The position numbers and the translations under genes are program-made. Of a stretch of 16,310 nt of DNA, positions 13,786-16,310 are shown in pieces. The notes under the pieces were generated by a model. That model saw nothing but the letters and a program-made list of their open reading frames with translations, was not told the origin of the DNA and did no database searches. The DNA lies in the NCBI GenBank assembly GCA_029858165.1, contig JAOUFO010000010.1, positions 1-16,310 of the forward strand, given 5' to 3'. This stretch comes from Deltaproteobacteria bacterium (GTDB lineage Bacteria > SAR324 > JACQKK01). Each line of letters starts with the position of its first letter. Within the stretch, counting starts at the first letter, position 1.

Positions 13786-15186
13786 ATGGCCGCAAAAGGG
13801 GATCGCGGGCGGGCAGGCCTTCCCGCAGATGCTTCCCACCCTGTGTGGGTGGAGGCCAATTTTGACACCCTTGCGGGGCCGACCCACCACTTCGGCGGGT
13901 TATCTCCAGGCAATCTCCTCTCCCAATCCCACCAAGGCCGGGAATCATCCCCCCGGCAGGCTGCCCTCCAGGGTTTGGCCAAATGCAAGCTGCTGGCGGA
14001 CCTGGGGATCCCCCAAGCGGTTCTGCCCCCGGCCCCCCGTCCCGATTTTTCCCTGTTGGAATCTGCCGGGTTTGTAGGTCCGGGTGCATTGGCTGAGGCG
14101 GCGGCCCAGGCCCCCCTGCTGCTACGGCAAGCCACAAGTTCCGCCTCCATGTGGACCGCCAATATGGCCACCGTCATCCCCTCGGCAGAAAGCCATGACG
14201 GTCTTCTCCATCTGGTTCCCGCCAACCTGAACACCATGTTGCACCGGTCGGGAGAATGGCGCTTTTCCTGGCCCCTGCTGGCGCGCCTGTTCGCCAACCA
14301 GACCCATTTTGCGGTACATCCTCCCCTGCCCTCTCACCCGGCCTTTGCCGATGAGGGGGATGCCAACCACATCCGGCTGATCCCCGCGGATGATCGGCGG
14401 GAAGCCGCAGGGGAAGGGTTGCATCTGTTTGTGGTTGGGTTTTCCCCGGGGGGAGAGACCATCTGCCCTCCCCGATTTGGGGGGTTTCCTGCCCGCCAAA
14501 GCCGGGAGACCGCCTTAAGGATGGCCCGTCTGTGCAAAAACCGGGATCGGGTGGTGCTGATCGGCCAACACCCCAAAGCCATTGCCGGGGGGGTGTTTCA
14601 CAATGATGTGGCGGCCATGAGCCACCAAAACAGGCTTTGTGTTCATCAAAGGGCTTGGTCCCGCCAGGGGCAGGTGCTGGCCCGCATTCAACGGTTGGGA
14701 AAAAATTGGCTGGAAGTTCGGGAGGTGACGGATGAAGAACTTGCTTTGGGGGATGCCGTAAAAACCTATCTGTTCAACAGTCAGGTGGTTTCCCCCCCTG
14801 GTCAAAATACCCATGTGATAATGGCCCCCCTTGAATGCTCAAGACATCCCAAAGCCGTGCGGCTACTGGACCGGCTGGTAGAGGAAGGGTGGGCGGGGCG
14901 GGGGGAATATTTGGACCTCACTGAATCCATGGGAAACGGAGGCGGGCCTGCCTGTTTGCGGTTGAGAGTCCCCATGAACAACACGGAGCGGCAGGCAGTG
15001 GCAGGGCGCATCTGGCTGGACGATGATTTATACCGGGACCTCACCGAATGGGTCTCCCGTCACTACCGGGAGCGGCTGACCCTGGACGACTTGGCGGACC
15101 CGTCCCTGGCATTGGAAGCCCAACAAGCCCTGGACCAACTGACCCGGCTTCTAAGGCTGGGAAACATCTACCCCTTCCAACAATAA
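13786..15186 (+). CDS. astB: N-succinylarginine dihydrolase
   Basis: 466 aa, slightly longer than the roughly 447-aa E. coli enzyme because of an 18-residue N-terminal extension before WVEANFDTLAGPTHHFGGLS. ATG at 13786 has AGGGA at 13774-13778. AstB catalyses the second step of the arginine succinyltransferase pathway: N2-succinylarginine to N2-succinylornithine with release of two ammonia and CO2. It belongs to the amidine-transferring (guanidine-modifying) fold. The catalytic triad expected by family comparison is visible: Glu190 in FADEGDANHIRL, His272 in GGVFHNDVAAMSHQN and Cys390 in NGGGPACLRLRVPM. TANMATV at 124-130 and NTHVIMAPLECSRHPKAV are also typical. None of astA, astC, astD or astE lies in the window, so the gene is solitary here; it may depend on distant partners or have another role. 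A repeat cluster follows its stop. Confidence 0.95.
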   Translation: MAAKGDRGRAGLPADASHPVWVEANFDTLAGPTHHFGGLSPGNLLSQSHQGRESSPRQAALQGLAKCKLLADLGIPQAVLPPAPRPDFSLLESAGFVGPGALAEAAAQAPLLLRQATSSASMWTANMATVIPSAESHDGLLHLVPANLNTMLHRSGEWRFSWPLLARLFANQTHFAVHPPLPSHPAFADEGDANHIRLIPADDRREAAGEGLHLFVVGFSPGGETICPPRFGGFPARQSRETALRMARLCKNRDRVVLIGQHPKAIAGGVFHNDVAAMSHQNRLCVHQRAWSRQGQVLARIQRLGKNWLEVREVTDEELALGDAVKTYLFNSQVVSPPGQNTHVIMAPLECSRHPKAVRLLDRLVEEGWAGRGEYLDLTESMGNGGGPACLRLRVPMNNTERQAVAGRIWLDDDLYRDLTEWVSRHYRERLTLDDLADPSLALEAQQALDQLTRLLRLGNIYPFQQ

Positions 15187-15217
15187 ACCAAGCCTTCCTT
15201 TTTTGGCCTTTCTTTTT

Positions 15218-15247
15218 GGGGCGTTGCCCCAAACCCCACAAGGGAGC
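15218..15247. repeat. 30-bp repeat module starting GGGGCGTTGCCCC, copy 2
   Basis: Identical to 8737-8766. It lies 31 bp after the astB stop and, as in the first copy, is followed within a few bases by a fold-back unit. Confidence 0.8.
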
Positions 15248-15250
15248 GCC

Positions 15251-15335
15251 CTGTCCAGCACCAGCACAGCCCCGCGTTGTGTCGCCTACCGGCTCCAAAC
15301 GCCGTTGGCTGGCTGGTGCCTTTCTTTTTGGGTTC
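15251..15335. repeat. Fold-back repeat unit, copy 3
   Basis: Begins CTGTCCAGCACCAGC like the tandem units at 8775 and 8861. The outer arms GCACCAGC/GCTGGTGC, inner arms GCGTT/AACGC and following TTTCTTTTTGGG are kept, while bases between them differ (ACCGG for GGCGG; CGTTGG for CCCAGG). It is placed to act as a terminator for astB. Confidence 0.82.
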
Positions 15336-15374
15336 CCTTGACCCTGTTCAGGTCTTCTGCAATGGCCCGTAAAT

Positions 15375-15418
15375 GGGGGGCGCGGGGGGGCATACTCCCC
15401 CGCATGTTTTTTGCTTTT
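15375..15418 (+). terminator. G-tract hairpin with T-tract (terminator-like repeat module), copy 1
   Basis: GCGGGGG (15382-15388) pairs with CCCCCGC (15397-15403), followed by TTTTTT at 15407-15412, the form of a strong intrinsic terminator in plus orientation. The 44-bp module recurs at 16103-16146 with four differences, all in the loop or just after the stem. It could end astB read-through. Confidence 0.65.
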
Positions 15419-15651
15419 GCGTCCTGTCCGGCACCGCAAAACAGCCCTCTCCCCCCGCGCTTCGCGCGCCCCCCTCCCCACACAGGGATGGGGGCAACAA
15501 CCTTCTACATTTCAATGGATTCAACAAACTGCAAACCCGAAAAACCACAAGCCGAATGGATGAGACTCTCCTCAACCAGCACACCCCGCCCCTCCCTGTG
15601 TGCGGAGGAGCAGGTCGCAGAATGAGACCGGGGAGAGGGGCGGTTTTGGCC

Positions 15652-15683
15652 GCTTTTGGCCCGGCTTCCGCCGCCTTTCTTTT
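15652..15683. repeat. 32-bp C/T-rich repeat module, copy 1
   Basis: GCTTTTGGCCCGGCTTCCGC and the next 12 bases are identical to 16141-16172. This copy ends 4 bp from the stop codon of the minus-strand cytochrome c gene; the other lies beyond its start. Both are in the same orientation. Confidence 0.75.
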
Positions 15684-15687
15684 TTGG

Positions 15688-16014
15688 CTACTTTAAATCT
15701 TTCAAAGCGGCGATGATGGCGGCCCGTTTGGCCCCATCGGCCACTTTATACACCATTTTGGATTGGGAACTCACTTTTTTAGAGTCCAACAGCCATTGAT
15801 CCATGGTTTTATCGTCCCAAACGGCAACGGTGATTCCTGCGCCAACCGGTTTGGCACCCATGATCCCAAACAGAGGAGGCCCCATCACGCTTTTTTTGGT
15901 GGCAGAAATATCGTGACAGCTTTTGCAGGCAGATAAGGGAGAACTGGCCATCACCGGCCCGGCCATCCACAATCCGGCGGCCATCACAACCAACACCATC
16001 ATCATCCGTTTCAT
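15688..16014 (-). CDS. Small periplasmic class I c-type cytochrome
   Basis: 108 aa. ATG at 16014 is set by AAGGAGA 8 nt upstream on the minus strand and gives an ideal signal peptide, MKRMMMVLVVMAAGLWMAGP followed by VMA, with cleavage predicted after Ala23. An in-frame ATG at 16125 would bury that signal and is rejected. The mature protein of about 85 residues has one haem c motif, CKSCH at 30-34, then GPPLFGIMG at 45-53 and a likely distal haem ligand Met87 in SKMVYKV, before a C-terminal helix AAIIAALKDLK. This fits a monohaem class I cytochrome c (c5/c552-like) carrying electrons in the periplasm. The partner oxidase or reductase is not in the window. The gene is alone on its strand and bracketed by direct copies of two repeat modules. 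Confidence 0.93.
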   Translation of the reverse strand: MKRMMMVLVVMAAGLWMAGPVMASSPLSACKSCHDISATKKSVMGPPLFGIMGAKPVGAGITVAVWDDKTMDQWLLDSKKVSSQSKMVYKVADGAKRAAIIAALKDLK

Positions 16015-16102
16015 ATAAGAATCTCCTTGGTTTGTGTTTGATTGTTCAGGACTAACAAGTTGCCCTTGACACCAAAATACGCTTTCTTCAATGCCCCCAA
16101 AA

Positions 16103-16146
16103 GGGGGGCGCGGGGGGGCAGGCACCCCCGCAAGTTTTTTGCTTTT
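16103..16146 (+). terminator. G-tract hairpin with T-tract (terminator-like repeat module), copy 2
   Basis: GCGGGGG (16110-16116) pairs with CCCCCGC (16125-16131), followed by AAG and TTTTTT (16135-16140). A second stem, GCCCCC (16093-16098) with GGGGGG (16103-16108), adjoins it upstream and could compete with it. It points plus, away from the cytochrome c gene, and no plus-strand gene is present for it to end. Confidence 0.55.
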
Positions 16147-16172
16147 GGCCCGGCTTCCGCCGCCTTTCTTTT
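16141..16172. repeat. 32-bp C/T-rich repeat module, copy 2
   Basis: Identical to 15652-15683; overlaps the last 6 bp of the G-tract module. Confidence 0.75.
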
Positions 16173-16193
16173 GCGTCCTGTCTAGCGGTTCAC

Positions 16194-16229
16194 CACCGCC
16201 ACGGGCCTTCTGGCCCGCTTGGGGCGGGG
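16194..16229. repeat. Hairpin repeat module (GGGCC/GGCCC), copy 2
   Basis: CACCGCCACGGGCC, loop TTCT, GGCCC, then GCTTGGGGCGGGG. Same arms as 6468-6501 with altered loop and spacer. Confidence 0.55.
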
Positions 16230-16251
16230 TTCACCGCCTTTCTTTTTTGGG

Positions 16252-16310
16252 CTGTCCGGCAACCAGCACCGCCTTGCATTGTGTCGCCTGTCGGCTCCAA
16301 AGGCCGCTGG
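16252..16310. repeat. Fold-back repeat unit, copy 4 (cut by the window end)
   Basis: Starts CTGTCCGGCAACCAGCACCG and keeps TTGTGTCGCCTGTCGGCTCC and the CCAGC/GCTGG outer arms. More diverged than copies 1-3; the pyrimidine tract lies outside the window. Confidence 0.65.

Larger units (their letters stand above)
15187..15687. other. Repeat-rich intergenic region between astB and cytochrome c
   Basis: 501 bp with no credible gene. Open frames here read through repeats or low-complexity C-rich DNA. It contains the 30-bp module, a fold-back unit, a G-tract terminator-like module, a CGCGC-TTC-GCGCG hairpin at 15456-15468, an imperfect inverted repeat CCGCCCCT...AGGGGCGG spanning roughly 15586-15643, and the 32-bp C/T module beside the cytochrome c 3' end. 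About 15482-15580 holds nothing I recognise. Confidence 0.7.

Noticed and set aside
13644..14297. 217-aa minus-strand open frame opposite ihfB and astB
   Set aside because: Antisense to two recognised genes, with no motif of its own.
15041..15481. 146-aa minus-strand open frame over the repeat region
   Set aside because: Arg/Pro/Gly-rich translation of repeats and of the astB 3' end; no ribosome-binding site or family signal.
16103..16118. G-quadruplex at the long G runs
   Set aside because: Only two G runs separated by CGC; four runs with proper loops cannot be laid out convincingly, while a hairpin explains the sequence better.

Overview
The window is GC-rich bacterial DNA with many G/C homopolymer runs. 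It carries ordinary proteobacterial housekeeping genes (sucCD, an IHF beta-like protein, a DUF423 membrane protein, an Nfu-type Fe-S protein, a periplasmic class I cytochrome c) beside an unusual density of sensor histidine kinases. Together with the IhfB-like sequence and N-succinylarginine dihydrolase this points to Pseudomonadota. The tandem 7TM-DISM kinases and G/C-rich intergenic repeats would suit a deep-branching alphaproteobacterial or magnetotactic-coccus-like lineage, but that is an impression, not a demonstrated placement.

Layout. From 174 to 2260 on the minus strand lies a sucC-sucD operon for the TCA-cycle succinyl-CoA synthetase. A 588-bp divergent intergenic region rich in small hairpins separates it from a plus-strand CNNM/CBS/CorC membrane protein (2849-4135). 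Then come three sensor kinases without any response regulator: a soluble PAS-GAF-HisKA-HATPase protein (4270-5910) and, after a small Nfu-domain gene (6065-6403), two paralogous 7TM-DISM membrane kinases (6628-8736 and 8949-11045). The paralogues are separated by two tandem copies of a roughly 85-bp fold-back repeat. An aldo/keto reductase follows (11112-11948), convergent with a DUF423 gene on the minus strand (11958-12350). An unidentified acidic, probably helical protein (12474-13151), ihfB (13474-13758) and an apparently solitary astB (13786-15186) come next on the plus strand. A minus-strand cytochrome c (15688-16014) closes the coding part.

The last 1.1 kb is a mosaic of short repeat modules. 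I recognise five by direct comparison: a 30-bp module (GGGGCGTTGCCCC...), the fold-back unit (four copies), a G-tract terminator-like module (two), a 32-bp C/T-rich module (two) and a hairpin module built around GGGCC/GGCCC (two). Direct copies of two modules bracket the cytochrome c gene. The fold-back unit also follows the 3' ends of the first 7TM-DISM kinase and of astB, where it could serve as a transcription terminator.

I see no transposase, phage gene, CRISPR array, tRNA or rRNA. The most notable material is the structured repeat family, the tandem receiver-less 7TM-DISM kinases with repeats between them, the odd leader of the first (mini-ORF, distant Shine-Dalgarno and hairpin), the apparent read-through tail on the second, and a kinase whose residue after the phospho-His is Tyr. 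None of this is proof of a new system.
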